A DNA stretch of 22,313 nt from Haliea sp. (GCA_016704305.1 JADJAL010000063.1:1-22313), one strand, 5' to 3'. Shown: positions 1-9,016, counted from the first letter of the stretch. Numbers and translations: made by a program. Notes: generated by a model from the letters alone, not told the origin.

Positions 1-466
1 TCCCTCTTCCGGGCACAAAGTCTTCCGTCGCAATGGCATTCCATGGGAGATGGCAAATCCGCCTTGGGCAAGCCGCATTCCTTTTCGCAGCGGAAGCCAA
101 TCAGGCCCCTGGGGTGTTGCGCCGTCAGCCACTCGTTAACGACCCGCTGATCATTCCAGAGACGCTGAGACCATCCGGGGGACTGCCATTTCTCTTGTGA
201 GGGCGACGGCTTGGGCACTGGCAACCCTGCGCGGCTGGATGACCACCTCCTGTTCCAGGGTGCGCAGCGCTTTTAGCACTTTGCCCAGCTCCGCGGTTTC
301 TTGCCGCTGCCTGAATTCTCGGATAGAGTGCCGGTGCCCAGGTTACCCAGCTTCCGAGATCGTTTCCAGCGTCAGTTCTTCCGTTTCCGGTGAGTACGCA
401 CCAGCTTCGTTGAAGGAGATCCTCAGCGGATCGGATTGTACCGTATTGCACCGGATCGTGAGCCAT
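1..466 (-). pseudogene. Frameshifted hypothetical gene, cut by the left window edge
   Basis: Unrecognised protein read on the minus strand, starting at the ATG at 466 (MAHDPVQ) and running off the left edge. Coding-like stretches follow one another in different frames: residues such as SFNEAGAYSPETEELTLE (about 430-350), then REFRQRQETAELGKVLKALR (about 320-265), then WSQRLWNDQRVVNEWL (about 180-130), ending in a cysteine-rich part with CEKEC and CHC. At least three frame changes are needed to join them. No domain family was recognised. A weak GGA ribosome site precedes the ATG, and a promoter-like pair with flanking inverted repeat lies just upstream, which supports a gene start here. It may belong to the ICE backbone, but that rests only on position. 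Confidence 0.35.
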
Positions 467-484
467 AATTTATCCAAAAATGAG

Positions 485-542
485 CGTACGGTAAAATTAA
501 GTAATGCAGACGCAGCTAAAATCAACAAATATTTACCGTACG
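485..542. repeat. 11-bp perfect inverted repeat flanking the candidate promoter
   Basis: CGTACGGTAAA at 485-495 is the exact reverse complement of TTTACCGTACG at 532-542. The arms bracket the -35/-10 pair of the minus-strand gene, a placement typical of a repressor operator. Each arm contains the palindrome CGTACG. Confidence 0.5.
497..525 (-). promoter_or_regulatory. Candidate sigma-70 promoter for the 466..1 gene
   Basis: On the minus strand TTGATT (525-520) and ACTTAA (502-497) are separated by 17 bases and lie 31 bases upstream of the ATG at 466. The region is AT-rich, unlike its surroundings. The match to the -10 consensus is only moderate. Confidence 0.35.
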
Positions 543-715
543 GGATAAATATCAGGGTATTGGCTTGCTTACGTAAGAATATATCGCGCGGTAAATTGTC
601 GGTCGCCAGCGTACAGCCCCATGGTGGTTCCAGTGTAACCCGTGGGTCGAACAGATCTACTTGTTCAACGTCCATGACAGGTCGCAGACCTGGCGTGGTG
701 GTTGATCCGAACGAA

Positions 716-755
716 GCCCTCGTCACTGCTAGCGAAGGGGGGTAGTGACGAGGGC
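716..755. repeat. 12-bp perfect inverted repeat (hairpin)
   Basis: GCCCTCGTCACT at 716-727 and AGTGACGAGGGC at 744-755 are exact reverse complements around a 16-base loop. No T-tract follows on either strand, so it does not look like an intrinsic terminator. Its role is unknown. Confidence 0.5.
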
Positions 756-1328
756 GGCGGAGGCCTGGAACGACAACGGATTGCGCTCGGATTGATGCGT
801 TCCAAACGAGTTCGCTCTAACTATACTAGCGGCCAAGAAACGTAAACAGTTCCATACGCGGCCACGGCGGTAACGTGGATGAGGATTGTCGCCCTCGCCA
901 TCGAAAATGGCAAAAACGGCAACGGCGCCAGCCGAGCTACCATGGCGCACAGCATCAGCTGCGGCTCATCTTCAACGTTTCCTCAATAGCAGGACGTTCG
1001 TCCTCACTTCAATCTGGCTAACGCCACCTCAAACCCGGCTTGCAAGTAGCCGACTTCCAACGCGCCGTTTAACCGACGGTTTCTTTCAACTCGCGGACCG
1101 ATGGTTCCGCTCATTTAAAGGAGGTGAAGTACTCACCATCGCAACTGACTCTTAGAGTCCATTGGTTTACCCGGCACCATCTTCAGCAGAAGAGCAGCCA
1201 GGTTGCCTGCGACCAGGCTTATCAGGTCGAAGGGGAGTAGTGTCCCTTGACCCATCCGCTTCGGCGGACCCAGTCAGGCTACGAGCCTGTGGTTGGTCAG
1301 AAACACTTACCAGACTGGAAAGTACACG
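756..1328. other. Region without a supported gene
   Basis: Open frames here (for example 886-1155 plus) are short, have no recognisable family and no convincing start signal. The stretch just before the integrase holds small hairpins: GACC/GGTC (1211-1229), TCCGC-TTCG-GCGGA (1255-1268) and CAGGCT-ACG-AGCCTG (1275-1289). It may be the integrase leader. No tRNA gene or obvious attachment site was seen. Confidence 0.4.
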
Positions 1329-2192
1329 ATGAGAGACCTGAACTACCAATTGAAACAGTTGTGCAAACGCAATCGCGATGGCAGTTACAGTACGCAAGCC
1401 AATCGCGCGCATACTTAACCAGATTGCCAATCAACTGCAGGAGATGGGGTATCGGCGCATGACCACCCGATCCTGAAGCCGAAGCACGTGGACGCCCTGG
1501 TGAAACGCTGGCTCAGCGAGGGCATGGCACCCGGTACCATCAAAAACCGCATGAATTGCCTGCGCTGGTGGTCTGCCAAGGTGGATAGGCGCAACGTCAT
1601 CGCCCGATCGAATGAGTTCTACGGCATTCCCGATCGGCAGTTCGTCAGTCAACACTCCAAGGCGGTGGTTGTCGGTAACGATGCGTTGAGCAGCGTTAAA
1701 GATGAGCATGTGCGAATGACTCTGGAGTTACAGCGCGCCTTCGGATTGCGCAGGGAGGAGGCAATCAAATTTATCCCAGCTTATGCCGACCAGGGTGATC
1801 ACGTTCGCCTGAAAGCCAGCTGGACGAAAGGGGGCAAGACGCGGATCGTGCCGGTGCTAACTCAGGAACAGCGTGCCGTCTTGAATCGTGCCCACCGACT
1901 GGTGGGATCTGGTTCCCTGATTCCACCGCAGAAAACCTACATCCAACAGTTGCGGACCTACGAACGTCATACCACTCAGGCAGGTTTATCGAAACTGCAT
2001 GGCCTGCGCCATGCGTATGCCCAGTCACGCTATCAGGCGTTGACGGGTTGGGCCTGTCCTGCGGCGGGTGGACCGGTCGCAAACAGTTTAAGCATTGAGC
2101 AACGACAACAGGACCATCAGGCACGACTCACCATCAGTCGTGAATTGGGCCACGTCCGAGAACAAATCAGCGCAGTCTACTTAGGCAGATAA
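1329..2192 (+). pseudogene. Tyrosine recombinase (Integrase_1 type), two frameshifts near the N-terminus
   Basis: Site-specific recombinase of the PF12834/PF12835 kind that is found on conjugative elements; expected role is integration and excision of the element. The ATG at 1329 opens MRDLNYQLKQLCKRNRDG, the usual N-terminus of this group. The frame must shift near 1405-1411 to read ILNQIANQLQEMGYRRM, then back near 1472 (CC run) to read LKPKHVDALVKRW. From there to the stop at 2192 the protein is continuous. The catalytic set is visible: Arg in FGLRREEA, Lys in SWTKGG, His/Arg in HGLRHAY, His in ELGHVRE and the nucleophile Tyr in AVYLGR. If the shifts are real, translation from the GTG at 1488 would give only 234 residues lacking the arm-binding domain. 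Confidence 0.8.
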
Positions 2193-2259
2193 GCGGTCTA
2201 CAGAAAGGAGGTATCCGGATTATCTGGTTGATTCCGTCATAGGGAGTGGAGCGTCCAGA

Positions 2260-2311
2260 CAGATCCCTCATCGGAAGATCTGGTCGAACCAAAAAATCAG
2301 TAGTGTATATT
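2260..2311 (+). promoter_or_regulatory. Possible chr operon control region
   Basis: CAGATC (2260-2265) and GATCTG (2277-2282) form a 6-bp dyad, followed by a TATATT -10-like hexamer at 2306-2311, 25 bases ahead of the chrB ATG. No good -35 is visible. ChrB proteins are reported to regulate chromate operons, so an operator here is plausible but unproven. Confidence 0.25.
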
Positions 2312-2336
2312 GCAAGTTAGTAGTAAGCTCTACAGA

Positions 2337-3263
2337 ATGTCATGGTTGCTGTTAGTACTCTCTCTCCCCACTGCAAACGCCACGGTGCGTATGCGGGCTT
2401 GGCGCTCCATCAAGGCGTTGGGGGCGGCTTCGCTCCGCGACGGCGTCTATCTGCTGCCTGCCCAACCTGATCATTTCGAGAAGTTGGGGGTAATTGCCAG
2501 CGACGTCCGTGAGGCCGGGGGAGTCGCACGTGCTGCCCACCGACTGCCCGGAAGCCGGTGAGTTCTCTGCACTGTTCGATCGTTCGGAAGACTATGAGGT
2601 GTTGCTCTCGGCAATTACAGAACTACGGGGCAGGCTTTCGCCAGAATCCGCATTGGAGGTCATGAAGGAAACGCGCAAACTGCGCAAACGCTTTACACGA
2701 TTGTCACAGATAGACTTTTTCCCGGAGCTGCAGTTGATCGGACCGATACGGCCCTGCAGCAGCTGGAAACCGACGCCAACAGGGTTCTGTCGCCTGATGA
2801 ACCGCAGCCTGCACTGGGCGCGATCCGGCATCTTGATCGTGCCGATTACCAAGGCAGGCTGTGGGCGACGAGGCAGCGCCCCTGGGTGGATCGCCTGGCC
2901 AGCGCCTGGCTGATTGGCCGTTTTATCGATTTGTCCGCGCGCTTTCTGTGGCTGGCTTCGCCGGACGACTGCCCCGATGAGGCGCTGGGATTCGATTTCG
3001 ATGGGGCAACCTTCACCCACGTGGCTGAAAAAGTCACCTTCGAGACCCTGCTGGCAAGCTTCGATCTACACCAACCTGCTCTGCAACGGATAGGAGAAAT
3101 GGTGCACTACCTTGATGTGGGCGGCCATCAGCCACCGGAGGCCTCCGGGGTTGAGTGCGTCTTGATGGGCCTGCGTGAAACCCACACCGATGATGACCAA
3201 CTATTGCTGGCCGCCAATCAGGTTTTCGACAGCCTGCACGCAACGTACACAAAGGGGAAATAA
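2337..3263 (+). pseudogene. chrB: ChrB chromate resistance/regulatory protein, two compensating frameshifts
   Basis: ChrB is a chromate-responsive protein encoded next to the ChrA efflux pump. Start ATG 2337 gives MSWLLLVLSLPTANATVRMR, matching the family N-terminus. Frame 1 holds to the G5 run at 2517-2521, where one extra G is implied. The second frame reads SALFDRSEDYEVLL and TRKLRKRF up to FFP. At CCCGG near 2724 one G seems missing, and the original frame returns with AVDRTDTALQQLE and then the C-terminal domain: RPWVDRLASAWLIGRFID, GFDFDGATFTHV and HYLDVGGHQPPE. Corrected length is about 308 residues, normal for ChrB. chrA starts 3 bases after the stop, so the two are one operon. The clean reading in all segments suggests sequencing errors or very recent inactivation. 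Confidence 0.88.
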
Positions 3264-3266
3264 AGC

Positions 3267-4723
3267 ATGCAGGAGCCTTCATACCCGAAATCGCCTCCGG
3301 GCAATGGAACCCACCAAATCAACGAGCAAACGGCAGGCGGAACAATCAACGAATTCGGCCACCATATTTCGTTCGGGGAGGCCGTGCGCGTCTGGCTGCG
3401 GATCGCGATCCTGAGTTTCGGCGGTCCCGCCGGTCAGATCGCGGTGATGCACCGCATCCTGGTGGACGAAAAGCGCTGGGTCAGTGAAAACCGGTTCCTG
3501 CACGCTCTGAATTACTGCATGGTGCTGCCCGGTCCGGAAGCCCAGCAACTGGCCACCTACATCGGCTGGCTGCTGCATGGCGTCAAGGGTGGACTCGTGG
3601 CGGGCGGTCTGTTTGTGCTACCGGGATTTTGAGCATCCTGGTGTTGAGTGTGCTCTATGCCGGCTTCCAGGACGCGACCCTGGTGCAGGCGCTGTTTTTT
3701 GGGATCAAGGCGGCTGTGCTGGCGATCGTGATTCAGGCGGTCATCCGTATCGGCAAACGCGCCCTCAAAAATGCCTATATGTACGCACTGGCCGCCACCG
3801 CTTTTATCGCGATCTTCTTTTTTGCCGTACCGTTTCCGGTGGTGATCCTGACTGCAGGGCTCATCGGTCTGCTGGGACGGCATCTGGACCCGGATCGTTT
3901 CGTGGTCATCAAGGGGCACGATACGCCCGAGGACGCCGGACGGGCAATCGACGCCATGATGAATGGCGGCGCGGCACACCATACCCAAGCAACACGCAAA
4001 CGGGCATTCAAGGTACTCGCCATCTGGCTGCCGCTGTGGTTCACACCACTCGTCGTTCTGGCTATGGCGCTGGGCTATGACAATGTCTTCACCCAAATCG
4101 GGCTTTTCTTCAGCAAGCTGGCGGTCGTCACCTTCGGTGGTGCTTACTCAGTATTGGCTTACATGGCTCAGGAGGCAGTGCAGAATTACGGCTGGCTGGC
4201 GCCAGGCGAAATGCTGGATGGCCTGGGCATGGCGGAAACCACGCCCGGCCCGCTGATCCAGGTGGTGCAATACGTGGGTTTTATGGGCGCCTTCCGGGAT
4301 TCCGGATCGCTTGATCCCTTCACGGCGGGTATTCTTGCATCGGTTCTGGCGACCTGGGTCACTTTCGTTCCCTGCTTTGTGTGGATCTTCCTGGGGGCGC
4401 CTTACGTGGAAACGCTGCGCGGGAATCAGGCGGTAAGCGCGGCCTTGTCTGCGGTGACTGCCGCCGTCGTGGGCGCCATGTTGAATCTCGCCATCTGGTT
4501 CGCAGTGCACGTCGCCTTTGGCGAGGTGGACACTATCCGGGCCTTTGGCATGCAGTGGCTGGTGCCGACTTGGGGCAGCATTCAGATTGCCAGTGTCGTG
4601 TTGGCGCTGGGCGCCTTTATCGCCATACTGCGTTTCAAGGTGGGCATGTTGCCGGTGATTTTCGTCAGCGCACTGCTGGGTATTGCTTACTACCTGCTAT
4701 TCGGAGGAGCTCCGGTACTGTGA
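3267..4723 (+). pseudogene. chrA: ChrA chromate efflux transporter, single frameshift
   Basis: Chromate ion transporter of the CHR family (inner membrane, two homologous halves). A GGGGA ribosome site precedes the ATG at 3267. The first half carries the signature VWLRIAILSFGGPAGQIAVMH, in part residues FGGPAGQ, and LPGPEAQQLATYIGW. The frame breaks in the T4 run at 3627-3630: FVLPGF is followed by a stop, but the next frame continues without gap as LSILVLSVLYAGFQ. The second half repeats the signature (VVTFGGAYSVLAYM and AETTPGPLIQV). Adding one T restores about 485 residues with many hydrophobic segments. As written, the 5' part would end at 3632; the rest could only start at a TTG overlapping the stop. 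Confidence 0.9.
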
Positions 4724-4818
4724 GAGGCTAGTCGAGGAGGTCAGTATCCGGCTCGTCACTATGAACCACGAACAATTTGGACGCCCGCCAAATTGAAATT
4801 CAACAATGGAGGATAGCC

Positions 4819-5739
4819 ATGAAAACCCAACCATTTAAGATACTCATCATCGCATACGCCCTACTCGTGCAGACGCCAATGGTCATCGCAGATGCGCCCA
4901 GCGGTCTCAATTCTGATGTTATTGGTAAGGCTATGGATACACCGGCGACGGTTAAACCGGACGGTGTCGTACGCGTCGGTTGGCAACGCGACGATGTGCC
5001 GGTCATGGTAGACGGGGTGAGGCTCCCGACGCCAGCAGGTTTGGGCAGTTGGGCCGCCTTCAAGGCAATGCCGGACGGCGGCGTGATGCTGATGGGAGAC
5101 ACGGTGGTGTTTGAGGATGAAATTACCCCGGCGATGGATGCTGCTTTCGCCCATGGCCTCGAAATCACCGCCCTGCACAACCATTTCGTGTTCGACCGCC
5201 CGCCCGTTTATTTTATGCACATCGGTGGCCACGGGCAGAGTACCGAAAAGCTTGCTCAAGGCGTCAAAGCCATGTGGGACGCCATCAAGGCGGTGCGCAA
5301 GGAGCACCCTACCCCGGCGAAGCGTTTTCCCGGAAATGCGCCCGAAATCACTGGGGAATATGACGCCGAGTCACTGGAAACCATTTTGGGTGCCGAAGGC
5401 AGTCTCAATGGTCAGGTACTGAAATTTACTTTTGGACGCAGCGCCACCATGCACGACACTGAATTTGGCGCATCAATGGGGCTATCGACCTGGGCAGCCT
5501 TCTCTGGGAATGAGGACCATGCGGTCGTCGACGGGGATTTCGCCATGACCGCTGAAGAAGTTCAGACGGTGATGCATGCCCTGCGCCGCGCCGGCATCCA
5601 TATCGTCGCCCTGCATAACCACATGGTGGGCGAGACGCCGCCCTATTATTTTCTGCACTACTGGGGCAATGGCGATCCTGAAGTACTGGCGCGGGGGATT
5701 CGCTCTGCGTTGGACGCCCAGAAAAAGATCCGGCACTAG
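4819..5739 (+). CDS. DUF1259 (LppY/LpqO-like) exported protein of the chr operon
   Basis: Intact 306-residue protein with a GGAGG ribosome site seven bases before the ATG at 4819. Residues 1-25 look like a signal peptide (ILIIAYALLVQTPMVIA then D), so it is probably periplasmic or lipoprotein-like. The body is a duplicated domain: the first copy contains ALHNHFVFDRPPVYFMHIGG near residues 118-137, the second ALHNHMVGETPPYYFLHYWG near residues 271-290, each preceded by GSWAAF or STWAAF. This matches the DUF1259 (PF07485) family, whose biochemical function is not established; the paired HNH residues suggest metal binding. It lies 95 bases after chrA on the same strand. Such genes are known from chromate clusters, so a role in chromate handling is a fair inference. 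Confidence 0.8.
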   Translation: MKTQPFKILIIAYALLVQTPMVIADAPSGLNSDVIGKAMDTPATVKPDGVVRVGWQRDDVPVMVDGVRLPTPAGLGSWAAFKAMPDGGVMLMGDTVVFEDEITPAMDAAFAHGLEITALHNHFVFDRPPVYFMHIGGHGQSTEKLAQGVKAMWDAIKAVRKEHPTPAKRFPGNAPEITGEYDAESLETILGAEGSLNGQVLKFTFGRSATMHDTEFGASMGLSTWAAFSGNEDHAVVDGDFAMTAEEVQTVMHALRRAGIHIVALHNHMVGETPPYYFLHYWGNGDPEVLARGIRSALDAQKKIRH

Positions 5740-5985
5740 CCATTGATGAGGCATAACGTCGATTTCCGAATGTCGAAGCTACCTGATAATTTTCTTCGAC
5801 TTTCCGAATATTGTGCAAATAGTACCCGGGAGATGGACGGCTGCCTCCGTTTCCAAGTGTAGCCCACCGAGCCCACCGCCTGTGAGAAATGCGATATTCA
5901 GGTTCGGTTCGCGCGATTCGGCAAGCGTGATGTCCCCTATCGTGATCTGCCCATCCATGCAAGCGGGTGAAATGGTTGAATAGAT
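5740..5985. other. Short region without a supported gene
   Basis: No recognisable gene. A 59-residue frame on the minus strand (5958-5779, beginning MDGQITIGDITLAES) is open and protein-like but has no family match that I recognise. Confidence 0.3.
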
Positions 5986-6192
5986 TTGACCATCCTGGAG
6001 AGTCAGAACGAAGTCTGGAACGATCAGATTAGGGCCGTCGGCTACTGGCGAGAAGTGAGCATAACCTTACCTCGACAGGCACCCGCCACCAACGCCTTCA
6101 CGGAGTCTATCAGCCGCCTGACCAAGGTGATCGAAAGGGTTCAATTCAGAGACGGATTGGAAGTGAGTGACGACAGAAAGGCCGCCGTCTGA
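5986..6192 (+). pseudogene. Possible C-terminal scrap of an ISL3-family transposase
   Basis: The 68-residue frame contains YWREV, then ATNAFTESISRLTKVIERV. ISL3-type transposases end with a similar pattern (WR-E, TNAYTESLN, KV-NR). No complete transposase, terminal repeat or upstream part is present, so this would be a decayed remnant between the chr operon and the ICE transfer genes. The match is from memory and is modest. Confidence 0.35.
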
Positions 6193-6357
6193 TACTTCAG
6201 CCATACGCCAGATTTGATGATAGCTCGTAAAGGCTCCCAATCAACCATTAAATCCGATTACCCCAAAAAAGTACGACACTCCCCGAGTGGATTAACCATT
6301 CACGCCAGAAGCTCACTTGGCGATCATGATGCCATTCATCACGATCGAGGCCAAAAC

Positions 6358-6853
6358 ATGTCTTCGTTTAAACATCACGGAATCCCTCGTCTCCTAACGA
6401 TACTGGTGTGCTGTTCTGGTGCTGCCGTCGGGAGCCATTCGGTAGTGGCGGCAGACCAGCCCGTCACAACGATAACCACGCTGATACAAACGGGTCGCTA
6501 TTCAGTGATGGCCGCTCAGCCGACCACCGGGCAGCGGGATCTGTTATCGGTGACGAGAGCGATCACGATTCCAGGCGACATCGAAAGTGTGGGGGGAGGC
6601 TTTCCACTGGATGTTGCGAGATTCCGGCTATCGCCTGGCGGCCGATGCTGTGCTGTCGGAGGAGGCGAAAGCCATGCTGGCGCTGCCACTGCCAGCGGTG
6701 CATCGCCGCTTTGAGCCCATGCCACTTCAAACCGTGATGGGACTTATGATCGGTCCTGCTTTTCATCTCATCCAGGATCCCGTTCACCGCCTCATTGCGT
6801 TCGAGCGTTGCGTGGATATTTCTTCCCCCAATGTGACGGGAGGTGCGCAGTAA
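6358..6853 (+). pseudogene. pilL: ICE PilL-like protein (TIGR03748), one frameshift
   Basis: Exported pilus-associated protein of integrating conjugative elements, the N-terminal PilL domain. The ATG at 6358 has a GAGG ribosome site and begins a signal peptide (RLLTILVCCSGAAVGSHSVVA then ADQ). The first frame gives TLIQTGRYSVMAAQPTTGQRD and IPGDIESVG; in the G6 run at 6591-6596 one extra G appears, and the next frame carries EAFHWMLRDSGYRLA, LPLPAVHRRFEPM and DPVHRLIAFE, the expected family pattern of a short peptidoglycan or pilus-linked module. Corrected length is about 164 residues. Its stop overlaps the next ATG (TAATG), so it is the first gene of the tightly coupled transfer block. Confidence 0.75.
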
Positions 6854-7080
6854 TGGAGGCCTTCGTCATTGCTATCGTTTTTGTTACCGCATGGTTTTTG
6901 GGTGCTGAGTCCAGGCAAGTTGATCCGGAACCGCGTGCTGAAAGTGAGGCGGTTTCGATCGGCGATCAGATAGACGATCGGGAATGCTCCGTGCGTATTT
7001 GTGATCAGGAGTATCAGCTGATCATTCAGCGCGATCTGACCGTGCCCGTTGATCAACAGGTCAATGAAGATGACCATTGA
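6853..7080 (+). CDS. Small ICE-associated protein with one N-terminal membrane segment
   Basis: 75-residue protein whose ATG overlaps the pilL stop (TAATG) and whose end overlaps the next gene's start, so translational coupling is likely. Residues 3-18 (AFVIAIVFVTAWFLGA) form one hydrophobic segment; the remainder is acidic with CSVRICDQEY near residues 48-57. I recognise no family. Position between PilL and the PFL_4693 gene suggests a small transfer-apparatus accessory protein. Confidence 0.6.
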   Translation: MEAFVIAIVFVTAWFLGAESRQVDPEPRAESEAVSIGDQIDDRECSVRICDQEYQLIIQRDLTVPVDQQVNEDDH

Positions 7081-7888
7081 GCATCGCATGAGAAAACCTG
7101 CCATCGCATTAGTCGGGTTCTGTCTTTTCATCACGTTGCCCGTGAACGCGGATACTCAACAGGCAGCCGAGTCACAACCTTCGAACACTCTGGCGATCGA
7201 GCAATCTGCGACAGAACGTATCGATTCTCAGACGTTTCGTGCTGACTCGTGGGGATTAGATGAATCGGAATGGCAGCGTTACCAATCTTTGCTGCAAGGT
7301 ATCCGGGGCAGCGTGAGTCCTGCGACCTTGTCACCCCTCGAAGTGCTTGGCATCCACGCCCGTAGTGCCGATGAACGTCGGCGCTACGCTGAACAGTGGG
7401 CAGTGATGATGCGTGACGATGCCGAACGCATTCTGGCGTTTCAGCGGGCCTACGACGACGCCCAACGGCGCTTGTTCCCCAACGGTTTATTGATCGACCC
7501 CAGTGTTGTAGCGTCCACCAAGCCGGATCAAGGTCTGGCTGGAAAATTCGTGTGGCAATCGTCTGACCGGGTGTTGTTCTTTACCGATACCCAATGCCCG
7601 ACCTGCGATGCGGTGCTGGAGCGATTGGTTAGCCAGATCAAACAGTTCTCCGGCATCGATCTGTACCTGATCGATGTGTTTGCCGGTGAGGAATCCCGCA
7701 TACGTGACTGGGCGGCCTCGAAACAGATCGATCCCCAATGGGTGAGTGAGCACAAGATTACCCTGAACATCGACGCCGGTGCGCTAGGTAAGGTCTCCGC
7801 ACACACGGGTCTGCAAGGACAAGATTTGCCCGTATTGATACTGCGGCGGGATGATCGCTTGATGCCCTTGCCGGTATCACGATTCTAG
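7064..7888 (+). CDS. ICE protein, PFL_4693 family (TIGR03759)
   Basis: Exported conjugation protein of the integrating-element transfer system; exact role not established. A signal peptide is visible (RKPAIALVGFCLFITLPVNA). The family hallmark WGLDESEWQRYQSLLQG follows, then SPLEVLGIHARSADERRRYAE. The C-terminal half looks thioredoxin-like, with the sequence FFTDTQCPTCDAV holding a CxxC pair, and later DWAASKQIDPQWV and ITLNIDAG. Three in-frame starts are possible (7064, 7070, 7088); 7064 has the best upstream AGG. About 274 residues and intact. The CxxC suggests a disulfide or redox function in the periplasm, which is inference. Confidence 0.85.
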   Translation: MKMTIEHRMRKPAIALVGFCLFITLPVNADTQQAAESQPSNTLAIEQSATERIDSQTFRADSWGLDESEWQRYQSLLQGIRGSVSPATLSPLEVLGIHARSADERRRYAEQWAVMMRDDAERILAFQRAYDDAQRRLFPNGLLIDPSVVASTKPDQGLAGKFVWQSSDRVLFFTDTQCPTCDAVLERLVSQIKQFSGIDLYLIDVFAGEESRIRDWAASKQIDPQWVSEHKITLNIDAGALGKVSAHTGLQGQDLPVLILRRDDRLMPLPVSRF

Positions 7889-7900
7889 CGGGCGCCGGTC

Positions 7901-8461
7901 ATGGGGAGTTGGCCGATCATACCTTGTGTCATCGGTTTGCTGTGGTGGTCGACGGCCGCGCAGTCGCAATCCGTGCCAGTGGGGTATCAGCAAGTCGCGA
8001 GCGAATACGGCCTGCCTCCTGGTCTGCTCTACGCGGTGGCCTTGACCGAGAGCGGACAAAGCTCGCTCAGCGGTGGACAGTTCCGCCCCTGGCCGTGGGC
8101 GCTCAATATTGATGGGGAAGGGCACTATTTCCCGTCGCGTCAGATGGCATGGCAGGCCCTGCAGGCGGTGTTGACGCAAACGAAAACCTCGGTGGATATC
8201 GGGCTGATGCAAATCAGTTGGCGTTACCACCGTTCAGTCCATGGCTCGTCCTGGCAAGCGCTGGATCCCTACCACAACCTGCGTGTGGCCGCCGCGATCC
8301 TGCGCGACTGCTTCGTCGAACACAGCCACTGGATTCAAAGCGCCGGCTGCTATCACGCACCCAACGATCCTGCCCGAGCTGATCGATACGGTCAGCGGGT
8401 CAAGGCGCACTTGATGCGGTTGACCGATACACCACAAGAGGTTCGCTTTGAGAATCCGTAA
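7901..8461 (+). CDS. Lytic transglycosylase (SLT type) of the ICE transfer block
   Basis: Cell-wall lysozyme-like enzyme expected to open peptidoglycan for the conjugation machinery. 186 residues with a signal peptide (IIPCVIGLLWWSTAAQSQS). Family landmarks: YGLPPGLLYAVALTESG, where the Glu of TESG is the catalytic acid, and VDIGLMQISWRYH, matching the GLMQI motif, then DPYHNLRVAAAIL. An insert PWPWALNIDGEGHYFPSRQ is typical for the ICE version. It starts 12 bases after the previous stop and overlaps the next gene by 14 bases. Confidence 0.87.
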   Translation: MGSWPIIPCVIGLLWWSTAAQSQSVPVGYQQVASEYGLPPGLLYAVALTESGQSSLSGGQFRPWPWALNIDGEGHYFPSRQMAWQALQAVLTQTKTSVDIGLMQISWRYHRSVHGSSWQALDPYHNLRVAAAILRDCFVEHSHWIQSAGCYHAPNDPARADRYGQRVKAHLMRLTDTPQEVRFENP

Positions 8462-9016
8462 ACAACTATCGTTGTCAGTCCTCGTGCTCAGGTTGGTCAT
8501 GAACTCTTCCGCATTGGCTGAGCTGGCGGTGATTTATGACAGTGGCCAGACCCGGCCCTTAGCGCCGTTACTCAGCCCACTTTTGTCAAAGAAGGCTCAA
8601 TCGACCGCCCCGGCTGAATCGAGCGACCAGAATCTATCTTCAAAGTCCTTGCTCGGTCCGGCGACTCTCAGCAATTTATTGCCCATACGGTCACCGGACT
8701 GGCGGTTGGCGATACCGCCGATAGCCAACTGAATCCCGAAGCCCTGGCGCGTTTGGCGCAAGGGAATCCACTCCCCTTCTTTCTCATCGGCTCGGATGCG
8801 TTGTCAGTGCAATGGCTGGCGACTCACCACGACACTCTCAAAGCCCCTGGGTGCGGTGGGCATGTTGGTACAAGCCGATACCGAGGCGGATGTTCGACGG
8901 GTTGCTGAAGTGGCGCAGGACTTATCCATCACTCTGGGGTCCGGGGTGATCTGGCCGCCGCACTGGGTATTCACCATTACCCGGTATTGATTACCCGTGA
9001 TGGCATCCGGCAATGA
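8448..9016 (+). pseudogene. ICE protein, PFL_4695 family (DUF2859/TIGR03765), three frameshifts
   Basis: Conjugation protein of unknown biochemical role, always near TraD in these elements. ATG 8448 gives a signal-like start and LAVIYDSGQTRPLAPLL. The reading then moves: LLPIRSP in the first frame, GLAVGDTADSQLNPEALARL and PFFLIGSD in the next (change near 8693-8696), LGAVGMLVQADTEADVRRVAE in a third (extra C in the C4 run at 8844-8847), and DLAAALGIHHYPVLITRDGI in the last (missing G near 8943-8946). The last segment is the family's usual C-terminus. Its TGA overlaps the traD ATG (ATGA), so the gene end is in the expected place. All three changes are one-base indels in runs. Confidence 0.78.

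Noticed and set aside
886..1155. 89-residue plus-strand frame
   Set aside because: No family, odd composition, no start signal; looks like random open sequence.
2281..2300. GGTCGAACC resembling a tRNA T-arm
   Set aside because: No anticodon arm or acceptor stem can be formed around it.
5779..5958. 59-residue minus-strand frame (MDGQITIGDI...)
   Set aside because: Protein-like but short, with no recognised family and no clear ribosome site; kept only as a note.
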